Shown one piece after another: positions 1 through 12,199 of a DNA stretch of 64,000 nt (its first letter is position 1; the number at the start of each line of letters is the position of its first letter). Origin of the DNA: Tachypleus tridentatus (lineage: Eukaryota; Arthropoda; Merostomata; Xiphosura; Limulidae); contig NC_134827.1 of the NCBI RefSeq assembly GCF_004210375.1, positions 101,231,285-101,295,284 of the forward strand. Reading direction: 5' to 3'. Under the pieces are notes generated by a model. The model searched no databases and was not told where the DNA came from. It worked only from the letters and a program-made list of their open reading frames with translations. The translations under genes and the position numbers were made by a program.

Positions 1-3000
1 ATTCTATCAAGGTTATTCAGTGTGATATATCGATACTCTTATTCTATCAATGTTATTCAGTGTGATATATCAATACTTATTATTCTATGAAGGTTATTCA
101 GTGTGATATATCGATACTTATTATTCTATCAAGGTTATTCAGTGTGATATATCGATACTTATTATTCTATCAAGGTTATTCAGTGTGATATATCGGTGCT
201 TATTATTCTATCAAGGTTATTCAGTGTGATATATCGATACTCATTATTCTATGAAGGTTATTCAGTGTGATATATCGATACTCATTATTCTATCAAGGTT
301 ATTCAGTGTGATATATCGATACTTATTATTCTATCAAGGTTATTCAGTGTGATATATCGGTGCTTATTATTCTATCAAGGTTATTCAGTATGATATATCG
401 ATACTTATAATTCTATCAATGTTATTCAGTATGATATATCGATACTTATTATTCTATCAAGGTTATTCAGTATGATATATCGATACTTATTATTCTATCA
501 ATGTTATTCAGTGTGATATATCGATACTTATTATTCTATCAATGTTACTCAGTATGATATATTGATACTTATTATTCTATCAATGTTACTCAGTATGATA
601 TATCGAAACTTATTATTCTATCAAGGTTATTCATTGTGATATATCGATACTTATTATTCTATCAAGGTTATTCAGTATGATATATCGATACTTATTATTT
701 TATGAAGGTTATTCAGTTTGATATATCGATACTTATTATTCTATCAAGGTTATTCAGTATGATATATCGATACTTATTATTCTATCAATGTTACTCAGTA
801 TGATATATGGATACATATTATTCTATCAAGGTTATTCAGTATGATATTTCGATACTTATTATTCTATCAAGGTTATTCATTGTGATATATCGATACTTAT
901 TATTCTATCAATGTTACTCAGTATGATATATCGATACTTATTATTCTATCAATGTTACTCAGTATGATATATCGATACTTATTATTCTATCAATGTTACT
1001 CAGTATGATATATCGATACTTATTATTCTATCAATGTTACTCAGTATGATATATCGAAACTTATTATTCTATCAAGGTTATTCATTGTGATATATCGATA
1101 CTTATTATTCTATCAAGGTTATTCAGTATGATATATCCATACTTATTATTCTATGAAGGTTATTCATTGTGATATATCGATACTTATTATTCTATCAAGG
1201 TTATTCAGTATGATATATCGATACTTATTATTCTATCAATGTTACTCAGTATGATATATGGATACATATTATTCTATCAAGGTTATTCAGTATGATATAT
1301 CGATACTTATTATTCTATCAAGGTTATTCAGTATGATATATCGATACTTGTTATTCTATCAATGTTACTCAATATGATATATCGGTACTTATTATTCTAT
1401 CAAGGTTATTCAGTGTGATATATCGATACTTATTATTCTCTCAATGTTACTCAGTGTGATATATCGATACTTATTATTCTCTCAATGTTACTCAGTATGA
1501 TATATCGATACTTATTATTCTCTCAATGTTACTCAATATGATATATCGATACTTATTATTCTCTCAATGTTACTCAGTGTGATATATCGATACTTATTAT
1601 TCTCTCAATGTTACTCAGTATGATATATCGATACTTATTATTCTATCAAGGTTATTCAGTATAATATATCGATACTTATTATTCTATCAATGTTACTCAG
1701 TATGATATATGGATACATATTATTCTATCAATGTTACTCAGTATGATATATGGATACATATTATTCTATCAAGGTTATTCAGTGTGATATATCGATACTT
1801 ATTATTCTATCAAGGTTATTCAGTGTGATATATCGATACTTATTATTCTATCAATGTTACTCAGAATGATATATGGATACATATTATTCTATCAAGGTTA
1901 CTCAGTATGATATATCGATACTTATTATTCTATCAAGGTTATTCAGTGTGATATATCGATACTTATTATTCTCTCAATGTTACTCAGTATGATATATCGA
2001 TACTTATTATTCTATCAAGGTTATTCAGTATGATATATCGATACTTATTATTCTATCAAGGTTATTCAGTATGATATATCGTAACTTATTATTCTATCAA
2101 GGTTATTCAGTGTGATATATCGATACTTATTATTCTATCAAGGTTATTCATTGTGATATATCGATACTTATTATTCTATGAATGTTACTCAGTATGATAT
2201 ATCGGTACTTATTATTCTATCAATGTTACTCAGTATGATATATGGATATTTATTATTCTATCAATGTTACTCAGTATGATATATCGATACTTATTATTCT
2301 ATCAATGTTACTCAGTATGATATTTCGATACTTATTATTCTATCAAGGTTATTCATTGTGATATATCGATACTTATTATTCTATCAAGGTTATTCAGTGT
2401 GATATATCGATACTCATTATTCTATGAAGGTTATTCAGTGTGATATATCGATACTCATTATTCTATCAAGGTTATTCAGTGTGATATATCGATACTTATT
2501 ATTCTATCAAGGTTATTCAGTGTGATATATCGGTGCTTATTATTCTATCAAGGTTATTCAGTATGATATATCGATACTTATTATTCTATCAATGTTATTC
2601 AGTATGATATATCGATACTTATTATTCTATCAAGGTTATTCAGTATGATATATCGATACTTATTATTCTATCAATGTTATTCAGTGTGATATATCGATAC
2701 TTATTATTCTATCAATGTTACTCAGTATGATATATCGATACTTATTATTTTATCAAGGTTATTCAGTGTGATATATCGATACTTATTATTCTATCAAGGT
2801 TATTCAGTGTGATATATCAATACTTATTATTCTATCAAGGTTATTCAGTGTGATATATCGATACTTATTATTCTATCAAGGTTATTCAGTATGATATATC
2901 GATACTTATTATTTTATCAAAGTTATTCAGTGTGATATATCAATACTTATTATTCTATCAAGGTTATTCAGTTTGATATATCGATACTTATTATTCTATC

Positions 3001-6000
3001 AATGTTACTCAGTATGATATATCGATACTTATTATTCTATCAATGTTACTCAGTATGATATTTCGATACTTATTATTCTATCAAGGTTATTCATTGTGAT
3101 ATATCGATACTTATTATTCTATCAATGTTACTCAGTATGATATATCGGTACTTATTATTCTATCAATGTTACTCAGTATGATATATCGGTACTTATTATT
3201 CTATCAATGTTACTCAGTATGATATATCGGTACTTATTATTCTATCAATGTTACTCAGTATGATATATCGATACTTATTATTCTATCAATGTTACTCAGT
3301 ATGATATATCGGTGCTTATTATTCTATCAATGTTACTCAGTATGATATATGGATACTTATTATTCTATCAATGTTACTCAGTATGATATATCGATACTTA
3401 TTATTCTATCAATGTTACTCAGTATGATATATCGATACTTATTATTCTATCAATGTTACTCAGTATGATATATCGGTACTTATTATTCTATCAATGTTAC
3501 TCAGTATGATATATGGATACTTATTATTCTATCAATGTTACTCAGTATGATATATCGATACTTATTATTCTATCAATGTTACTCAGTATGATATATCGAT
3601 ACTTATTATTCTATCAAGGTTATTCAGTATGATATATCGATACTTATTATTCTATCAAGGTTATTCAGTATGATATTTCGATACTTATTATTCTATCAAG
3701 GTTATTCAGTGTGATATATCAATACTTATTATTCTATCAATGTTACTCAGTATGATATATCGATACTTATTATTCTATCAAGGTTATTCAGTATGATATA
3801 TCGATACTTTTTATTCTATCAATGTTACTCAGTATGATATATCGATACTTATTATTCTATCAAGGTTATTCAGTATGATATATCGATACTTATTATTCTA
3901 TCAATGTTACTCAGTATGATATGTCGATACTTATTATTCTATCAAGGTTATTCATTGTGATATATCGATACTTATTATTCTATCAAGGTTATTCATTGTG
4001 ATATATCGATACTTATTATTCTATCAAGGTTATTCAATGTGATATATCGATACTTATTATTCTATCCAGGTAATTCAGTATGATATATCGATACTTATTA
4101 TTCTATCAAGGTTATTCAGTATGATATATCGATACTTATTATTCTATCAATGTTACTCAGTATGATATGTCGATACTTATTATTCTATCAAGGTTATTCA
4201 GTGTGATATATCGGTGCTTATTATTCTATCAAGGTTATTCAGTATGATATATCGATACTTATTATTCTATCAATGTTACTCAGTATGATATATCGATACT
4301 TATTATTCTATCAAGGTTATTCAGTATGATATATCGATACTTATTATTCTATCAATGTTACTCAGTATGATATGTCGATACTTATTATTCTATCAAGGTT
4401 ATTCAGTGTGATATATCGGTGCTTATTATTCTATCAAGGTTATTCAGTGTGATATATCGATACTTATTATTCTATGAAGGTTATTCAGTATGATATATCG
4501 ATACTTATTATTCTATCAATGTTACTCAGTATGATATATCGATACTTATTATTCTATGAAGGTTATTCAGTATGATATATCGATACTTATTATTCTATCA
4601 ATGTTACTCAGTATGATATATCGATACTTATTATTCTATGAAGGTTATTCAGTATGATATATCGATACTTATTATTCTATCAAGGTTATTCAGTATGATA
4701 TATCGATACTTATTATTTTATCAAGGTTATTCAGTGTGATATATCAATACTTATTATTCTATCAAGGTTATTCAGTGTGATATATCAATACTTATTATTC
4801 TATCAAGGTTATTCAGTGTGATATATCGATACTTATTATTCTATCAAGGTTATTCAGTATGATATATCGATACTTATTATTTTATCAAAGTTATTCAGTG
4901 TGATATATCAATACTTATTATTCTATCAAGGTTATTCAGTATGATATATCGATACTTATTATTCTATCAATGTTACTCAGTGTGATATATCAATACTTAT
5001 TATTCTATCAAGGTTATTCAGTATGATATATCGATACTTATTATTCTATCAATGTTACTCAGTGTGATATATCGATACTTATTATTCTATCAAGGTTATT
5101 CATTGTGATATGTCGATACTTATTATTCTATCAAGGTTATTCAGTGTGATATGTCGATACTTATTATTCTATCAAGGTTATTCATTGTGATATGTCGATA
5201 CTTATTATTCTATCAAGGTTATTCATTGTGATATATCGATACTTATTATTCTATCAAGGTTATTCATTGTGATATGTCGATACTTATTATTCTATCAAGG
5301 TTATTCATTGTGATATATCGATACTTATTATTCTATCAAGGTTATTTAGTGTGATATATCGATACTTATTATTCTATCAATGTTACTCAGTATGATATAT
5401 CAATACTTATTATTCTATCAAAGTTATTCAGTATGATATATCGATACTTATTATTCTATCAATGTTACTCAGTATGATATATCGATACTTATTATTCTAT
5501 CAAGGTTATTCAGTGTGATATATCAATACTTATTATTCTATCAAGGTTATTCAGTGTGATATATCGATACTTATTATTCTATCAAAGTTATTCAGTATGA
5601 TATATCGATACTTATTATTCTATCAATGTTACTCAGTATGATATATCGATACTTATTATTCTATCAAGGTTATTCAGTGTGATATATCAATACTTATTAT
5701 TCTATCAATGTTATTCAGTATGATATATCGATACTTATTATTCTATCAATGTTATTCAGTGTGATATGTCGATACTTATTATTCTATCAAGGTTATTCAT
5801 TGTGATATATCGATACTTATTATTCTATCAAGGTTATTCATTGTGATATATCGATACTTATTATTTTATCAAAGTTATTCAGTATGATATATCGATACTT
5901 ATTATTCTATCAAGGTTATTCATTGTGATATGTCGATACTTATTATTCTATCAAGGTTATTCATTGTGATATATCGATACTTATTATTCTATCAAGGTTA

Positions 6001-6957
6001 TTCATTGTGATATATCGATACTTATTATTCTATCAAGGTTATTCATTGTGATATATCAATACTTATTATTCTATGAAGGTTATTCATTGTGATATATCGA
6101 TACTTATTATTCTATCAAGGTTATTCAGTGTGATATATCGATACTTATTATTCTATCAAGGTTATTCATTGTGATATATCGATACTTATTATTCTATCAA
6201 TGTTACTCAGTATGATATATCGATACTTATTATTCTATCAAGGTTATTCAGTATGATATATCGATACTTATTATTTTATCAAGGTTATTCAGTGTGATAT
6301 ATCGATACTTATTATTCTATGAAGGTTATTCAGTATGATATATCGATACTTATTATTTTATCAAGGTTATTCAGTGTGATATATCGATACTTATTATTCT
6401 ATGAAGGTTATTCAGTGTGATATATCAATACTTATTATTCTATCAAGGTTATTCAGTATGATATATCAATACTTATTATTCTATCAATGTTATTCAGTAT
6501 GATATATCGATACTTATTATTCTATCAAGGTTATTCAGTGTGATATATCGATACTTATTATTCTATCAATGTTACTCAGTATGATATATCGATACTTATT
6601 ATTCTATCAAGGTTATTCAGTGTGATATATCGATACTTATTATTCTATCAAGGTTATTCAGTATGATATATCGATACTTATTATTCTATCAAGGTTATTC
6701 AGTATGATATATCGATACTTATTATTCTATCAAGGTTATTCATTGTGATATATCAATACTTATTATTCTATCAATGTTACTCAGTATGATATATCAATAC
6801 TTATTATTCTATCAATGTTATTCATTGTGATATATCGATACTTATTATTCTATCAAGGTTATTCAGTGTGATATATCGATACTTATTATTCTATCAAGGT
6901 TATTCAGTGTGATATATCGATACTTATTATTCTATCAAGGTTATTCAGTGTGATATA
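1..6957. repeat. 41-bp satellite array, about 170 copies
   Basis: The window opens inside a head-to-tail array with a 41-bp period that runs off the left edge and stops abruptly near 6957. Each monomer carries the core GATATATCGATAC, which includes the palindrome TATCGATA. Two main monomer types alternate irregularly: one with CAAGGTTATTCAGTGTG and one with CAATGTTACTCAGTATG. Rarer variants (ATCGGTGC, ATGGATACA, ATTTTATC, TTCATTGTG) recur in blocks. There is no coding signal and there are no unique spacers. It looks like a heterochromatic or minisatellite-type array kept similar by unequal exchange. Confidence 0.97.
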
Positions 6958-7560
6958 TCCGAGTTTATATGAAGAATATTATTTGTTACACTTAAAAAGA
7001 AAAACAAATTTTCGAAAGTCCCCTGTCAGCTGAAAAGTACATTCAAAACGTTTCTCTTTATGTTAACTACTGGTTAGGTAGTTTATTTGTGTCGTTTCGA
7101 AACCTCACCGAGTCTTAAATGAAGACGGCTATCCATGATTGGCGTCGTTTCTCTAGGCTGTTGGAGAGATTCTCTAAGTCCAACCAATAAAAGGACATCT
7201 TGTTTCTGCTGTTGAGCACGCTAGAATTTCATGAGATTTTTTTATAGACGAGAGTACTTTGTCAAATTACTCTGCTTGGCTGGCATGAAAACAACGGAGG
7301 GAAAAATCGACTTGAGATTCCCTTCAGGAATAATTGTGAAACATTTAGCTGGCGTCTTTATCAAAGCTATGTGGTCGAAATGAAACTAATTGTTGTAAGA
7401 GTCTTTCCAGACTTTAAGAACCACACTGAGCTAAACTCAATAATTTTCATTGCGATGTTAAGTTCAGAAAATAAAAAGAGACACAAAGATGTTGTTTTTT
7501 CTCAGGCACATTTGTTCTCTCATCTTTTTGCTCATGTTGTAGTTTCCAGCATGTATAAAG
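6958..7560. other. unique AT-rich spacer
   Basis: Single-copy-looking sequence between the satellite and the first SINE. I see no exon with convincing splice borders and no family match. An 84-codon open frame across its right half runs into the SINE and has no recognisable protein content. Confidence 0.5.
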
Positions 7561-7796
7561 GTTTGTTTGTTTGTTTCGAATTTGCGCAAAGCTACACAAG
7601 GAATATCTGCGCTAACCGCCCCTAATTTAGCAATAAAAGACTAGAGGGAAGACCGCCAGCAATTGGGCTACTCTTTTACCAGCAAATAGTGGGATTGACC
7701 GTAACTTTACAACGCCCCCACGGTTGTAAGGGCGAGCACATTTGGTGTAATGTGGATTCGAACCCGCGACCCTCAGGTTACAGATCGAGCATGCAT
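7561..7796 (-). mobile_element. SINE family A (tRNA-derived), minus strand, diverged
   Basis: On the plus strand it begins with a (GTTT)n tail, followed by the family tail GCGCAAAGCTACAC. It ends with the reversed B box (ATTCGAACCCGCGACCC) of a tRNA-like head. Between them is the body conserved across all copies (GGGCTACTCTTTTACCA, ATAGTGGGATTGACCGT, the GCCCCCACGG block). Small deletions and many transitions indicate an old copy. Confidence 0.85.
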
Positions 7797-7822
7797 AATG
7801 ACAAAGATATTGTGAAGAAATG

Positions 7823-8008
7823 AAATAAAACCCTGATGTTTAACAGTGCAACAAAATAAAACCCTGATGTTTAACGGTGCAACAAAATAAAACCCTGATG
7901 TTTGACGTTGCAACGAAATAAAACCCTAATGGTTAACAGTGCAACAAAATAAAACCCTGATGTTTAACAGTGCAACGAAATAAAACCCTGATGTTTAACG
8001 GGGTTAAA
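7823..8008. repeat. 31-bp minisatellite, six copies
   Basis: Six tandem copies with a 31-bp step (ACCCTGATG-type anchors at 7830, 7861, 7892, 7923, 7954 and 7985). The unit is AATAAAACCCTGATGTTTAA followed by CAGTGCAACAA. The last copy runs into a degenerate SINE. The AATAAA in each unit belongs to the repeat and is not evidence of a poly(A) site. Confidence 0.9.
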
Positions 8009-8215
8009 CAATGCAAAGTTACGCAATGGGCCCTCTTACACCACGGGGATCGAACGTCAGATTTTAGCGTTGTGGGTCCGTAGACTTTCTGCTGACTTAT
8101 TGTGTGGACACGAAATGTGTGTAGTCCTCTAGGGAGACAGGGGCATGTTTTTGGATTTACAATGCTAATACCATGAAGCTCGATAACCCGCGGCGGACAC
8201 AGCAGATCAACCAAT
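8009..8215 (-). mobile_element. degenerate tRNA-derived SINE relic (family B/C)
   Basis: Contains GCAAAGTTACGCAATGGGCC, then CACCACGGGGATCGAACG with a reversed B-box-like block, then TTTTAGCGTTGTGGGTCCGTAGAC. This is the order seen in the minus-strand family B and C copies at 23616, 26851 and 32214. The outer part to about 8215 (CCGCGGCGGACACAGCAGATC) is also SINE-like and may be a second fragment. Confidence 0.55.
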
Positions 8216-8566
8216 ATGGTTATGCTCCAAAAGCAAGAATAAACAAACAGGCATTCGTTCGGTTGAAATTAAGTTCTTTTTTCGGCAGTATTTAATGTCC
8301 ATATTCAATTAGCATGTCGAAATTCCGAATGGAAGTACGAGTGACACTTTCTTAAAGGTAATTTTCAGTTAGGTGTGACTGAAAATCATTTCCAATCCTT
8401 ACATCTAATGGCATCCTGAGAACTATATATTGTGCATGCTGTATTTGCTCTAGTTAAATTAATGACAAGTTGATGGTATTAGCCAGTCTACTCGTGTTTT
8501 GTAAGTTAAGTTTCAACAATGTCTCGATTTTGTTAGGTCTGAGTAATATTGTTGTTATTCATCACA
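8216..8566. other. no recognisable feature
   Basis: AT-rich unique-looking sequence. I see no exon, RNA gene or repeat here. Confidence 0.5.
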
Positions 8567-8672
8567 AGGCTACACACAATGGACTACTTGCGCTCTGTTC
8601 CCCGCGGGTAATCGAACCTCGGATTTTATCATTTTAAATGTATAACCTTAATGCTAAACTACCAGAGGGACA
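8567..8672 (-). mobile_element. SINE family B relic, minus strand
   Basis: Carries CACAAGGCTACACACAATGG, then TCTGTTCCCCGCGGGTAATC with GAACC, then a degenerate ATTTTATCATTTTAAATGTA stretch and a final ACCAGAGGGA. The order matches the better family B copy at 26851-26982. Heavily mutated. Confidence 0.55.
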
Positions 8673-9016
8673 AATTTCAGTGAATACGAGTAGCAAGGAA
8701 GGATATACATATATATATTTCATGATCTTATCACCAAGTAAGAGACCGAAAGGAGGAGATTCTATTTGGTAATCGCGAATGTCACCTTACCACAACTTAT
8801 TTAGAATATATTTTTAGGTAATTGTATGTCGTCAAATATCTTTCTCTTTTTTTAATTTTCGTGTACTATCACATCCATGCTATTTGAATATCTCAAGGTC
8901 GTCAGTATGTTCTGATCCTTCTTCTCAGGTACGGTTTGCATGTGCTAATGGATATAGAAATTCGTAGCACTTCGGCCCGCTTCAAAAGGTGACGCAGATA
9001 CTTGTACAAATTGGTA

Positions 9017-9132
9017 CGAGTCAGAGATTTTAATAAAGGATCAATTGATCATTCTATAAGCCGTCGAATTAAACGTCAGATTTTAATAAAGGATCAATTG
9101 ATCATTCTGTAAGCCATCGAATTAAACATCAG
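9017..9132. repeat. about 58-bp direct duplication
   Basis: Two adjacent copies of a segment containing GATTTTAATAAAGGATCAAT, TGATCATTCT, TAAGCC and TCGAATTAAAC. They differ at only a few positions. The copies contain the palindrome ATCAATTGAT. No further copies occur nearby, so this looks like a simple local duplication. Confidence 0.8.
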
Positions 9133-9260
9133 ATTAGAATGTGAAACTCATAGAGAAATACAAACAGTATATTTTCACCTACCAAAACTCTGAATAAAAT
9201 GTAAATAGTGGCGTCCTCTGATGTTTTCTTGTTCTATTACATATAAAGAGGAAATTTAGT

Positions 9261-9391
9261 TGTACCTCAGAACGGCTGGTATGGGTATAACACTTTTATT
9301 CATAAGGAGAGAACAACCTTGGAAGGTCGAAACGTTGTTCTCTCCTTGTCAATAAACATGTTAATACCCATACCAGCCGTTCTGAGATACA
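9261..9391. mobile_element. Penelope-like terminal unit with near-perfect palindrome (PLE2)
   Basis: A 28-bp arm at 9261-9288 (CTCAGAACGGCTGGTATGGG core) is repeated inverted at 9364-9391. Nested inside is a perfect 11-bp stem, AAGGAGAGAAC (9304-9314) with GTTCTCTCCTT (9337-9347). The centre holds AAGGTCGAAACGTT, the 3' half of a hammerhead ribozyme core as found in Penelope-like elements, but the CUGANGA half is missing. The same outer sequence recurs at 24368-24425 and 38765-38805, supporting a dispersed family. Probably a solo terminal repeat of a PLE with a dead ribozyme. Confidence 0.65.
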
Positions 9392-10715
9392 TTTTTATTT
9401 CAAGTGGGTTTCTCGTCATCAAGAAGAAAATTCAGTTATTCTTATGGCACACTTCTTCCTTATTAAAGTATTTTTAATAATCGAGTATCGCTTTCTGAGG
9501 GTTAAGACACAGTCACATTGAAAGCGTAATTTCCTGTCCACGAGATTCACTTTATTTTGATGGGTATTCAAGCCTTTGCAAACCAATTGCTTACACTGAA
9601 ATTGAAACCTGAATAATTCCGCAGTATTCAGGCAGTACAAAACTCCAGATGGCGCCACACACAGGTGCGTTTTTTGTTCTAAAAATCTTATAAACTTGGG
9701 ACTCTATAAGTATTGCTTAAAAGACAAGAAAAAAGAGTCGGCTTATTTATTAATAGTTAAATAGGATACTGAAACATAATATCTTTCAAATTAAAAAGCA
9801 AGTAAGACGAAGCTTTTCGGCTGTGATGTGAGGATTATTACCGCCGCCAGGATATCGATTCTTACGTGTTTTAGTTCACATTATTTCAGTGTGTGTTTTG
9901 ATCTTGTCGTTGTATTTCATTTTACAAGTGTATATTTTATTATCAACAGACAGTTTAATATATCTTCATGTTAGAACTGTGTTATAACGGAATATAGAGG
10001 TTTAAGGATATAATAGAAAGATTTATTTCTTTTTAGCACATCTGTGTGATACAGCCACTTCTCTTCCATTAGCAGCACACACACACACGCTTATAAATAT
10101 ATATACACAGGGAGAAAGAGACGTCTTTAAAATTCAACTTCTTCCTTCAGACGCCATTTTATAGCAACACTTCACACAATAAGATTCAAGAGCAAATAGA
10201 AGTAACGTATAAAGTACTTTGTGAAAAGAGTACCTAAGTATGAGAGGTATCTAATGAAGTAGGATCCTTTCCATGTTTGGGATACACTATCTACCGGGTT
10301 TAACTTCCATTAGCAAGCTTCACACGTCGAACGAAGAAATTAAAAGCTCACAACTACAACTCATTTCTGCAGGCACTTAAGAGAAGGATGTTGCCCCTTG
10401 TGAAACAGAATTAGAAAAATTAAAACCTGTTACTAAAAGCGAGTCACTGAAGGTTTTACGATGAAACTGTGGGTTGGGGATGACACTAGTGTCTCATACC
10501 ATAACGAAGAATATATATACTAAAAGAACTAAAATGTTTAGCTTAACATTCAGTATTATTCGACAAACAAAACATGAGATTCTTTCTTCCAAAGTTAAAA
10601 TAAAAACAAACAACTTCGTATTACAGTTTGATATTATTAGGAACGCAAGATATAAAATATATGGTGTTAAATTGTTTTTCGTTCTTTGTTAGGTATCACG
10701 TGCTTTTTTTTTTCT
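9392..10715. other. mostly unique sequence
   Basis: The PLE2 tail (ACTTCAAGTGGG-like, to about 9421) ends the preceding unit. Beyond that I see only a short (AC)n run near 10078 and AT-rich single-copy sequence. Open frames of 72 and 79 codons lack recognisable domains or splice context. Confidence 0.45.
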
Positions 10716-10969
10716 CGGCTCAACACAGCCAGGTGGCTAGAGCTCTCGACTCGTAATCTGAGGGTCGCGGGTTCGAATTTTCTTTCAGTCGTGGGGGCGT
10801 TATAATGTTACGGTCAATCCCACTATTCGTTGGTAAAGGAGTAACCCAAGAGTTGGCGGTGGGTGGTGATGACTAGCTACCTTCGCTGCAGTCTTACACT
10901 TCTAAATTAGGGACGGCTAGCGCAGATAGCCCTCGTGTATCTTTGCGTGAAGTTCAAAAAGAAACAAGC
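10716..10969 (+). mobile_element. SINE family A (tRNA-derived)
   Basis: tRNA-like head with a weakened A box (CAGCCAGGTGGCTAGAGC) and a good B box (GGGTTCGAAT). The body follows (TTACGGTCAATCCCACTATT, GAGTTGGCGGTGGGTGGTGA) and then the tail CAGATAGCCCTCGTGTATCT. The segment between the B box and the body is shortened by about 20 bp compared with the copy at 36793. Confidence 0.92.
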
Positions 10970-11640
10970 CGTTTCTTCTACTAATCATCAGGTGAAACGT
11001 CCAAGTCAGAGCCTCCAGTGAAAAAGTATTTGCTTTGTTTCTTTTCAGGAAAAATGTCACGGAAGTTTATCTGTGGTCGTTAGCTAAAACTGAGTGCAAC
11101 AGTGCTTTATCATATAGGATGACGTAGGTACCGCGTGAAGTGCACGTTAACAGTGTATTTGATGAGAAAGGAAACTGCTTTTACTTTTAGCTCTCCGAGT
11201 TACGTGCAAAACCCGACTTAGATTTCTACGCTTTTGTCAAGTTTGGGAACAAAGAGATGATTTATCTCAATTTGTGAAAAGTCTCAGCACTTAAGAGCGG
11301 TAATACCAGATAAATGTAAATGACACTTGTACAGTTGAAATGACAAATTATCCTGTCTGTTTCACATGACTGGCATGTTTTTTATTGTGTGTTTTTTTTT
11401 AAGCTGGATCTTTTACCGTGATCCATCTCCTGGCCTGATGATGACAGGTCTATAGGAGCAACAACTGTCTATCTATAAGTTAACGATAACAAATGTTATT
11501 TAATACAGTCCTCGTTGTTTATAAGAAGTCTGTACGTTTTTCTACTACATGTAGGGAGTTTAGAAATCGATCATTTATCACGTTGAAGCCTACACGTGGA
11601 CAAAAACATTCGCCAAGTGTTGTCAGTTTCTAGGGAAGAT
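10970..11640. other. no clear feature; possible ribozyme relic near 11437
   Basis: Unique-looking sequence. The stretch CCTGATGATGACAGGTC near 11437 resembles the CUGAUGA half of a Penelope hammerhead, but the matching GAAAC half is degraded (GAGCAACAAC). I do not call it as a ribozyme. Confidence 0.35.
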
Positions 11641-11714
11641 ATACGTCTCGAGAAAAATGTTCGAGTCACAGAAAAGTGCATTGGCCACCTGTTGTTCTGA
11701 AAGATTAGAAAAAG

Positions 11715-12110
11715 GCAGTGGGGTATTTTCAGAGAACATATATATGCATATGTGTATTTTCAGAGAACATATATACATGCATATGTGTATTTTCAAAGAA
11801 CGTATATACATCTATGTATGCATTTTTAGAGACTACATACATACATACATACACATGTGTGCATTTTCAGAGAACATATATATATTCAGGTGTCCATTTT
11901 CAGAGAATATACACACGTACATCTATGTATGCATTTTCAGACTATACACATAGATACATGTGCATTTCTAGAGAACATACAGACATATATGTATTTTCAG
12001 AGATCATATATACATGCATGTGCATTTTCACAGAAAATATATATACATACATACTTTCGTATGTGTTTATTTCCAATGATCATATATATACACACACACA
12101 TATATCAGAA
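11715..12110. repeat. degenerate 30- to 36-bp repeat, ATTTTCAGAGAACATATA type
   Basis: About a dozen irregular units built on GTATTTTCAGAGAACATATA plus a variable (AC/AT)-rich stretch such as CATACATACATAC. The units differ in length and are interrupted by microsatellite runs. Open frames of 95 to 131 codons across this stretch are by-products of the repeat (peptides of FSENIY/FREHIY type) and I do not regard them as genes. Confidence 0.8.
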
Positions 12111-12199
12111 TAAATATGAAAAAACTGTGAGACAGATAAAATAAACAAACATTTAGAGAAAAAATCACGTTTGAATCATTATTAACTTGGTGACAAAAG

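Noticed and set aside
1-6957. CRISPR-like regular array
   Set aside because: The repeats are contiguous 41-bp monomers with no unique spacers, in clearly eukaryotic DNA.
7823-8003. series of poly(A) signals
   Set aside because: The AATAAA hexamers are part of the 31-bp repeat unit. The same applies to the 43-bp array at 53512-55235.
11430-11480. hammerhead ribozyme at CCTGATGATGACAGG
   Set aside because: The CUGAUGA half is present but the GAAAC half and stem I are not, so it does not meet the motif.
11657-12144. overlapping frames encoding FSENIYxH-type repeats
   Set aside because: They follow directly from the ATTTTCAGAGAACATATA repeat, and three frames are open at once.
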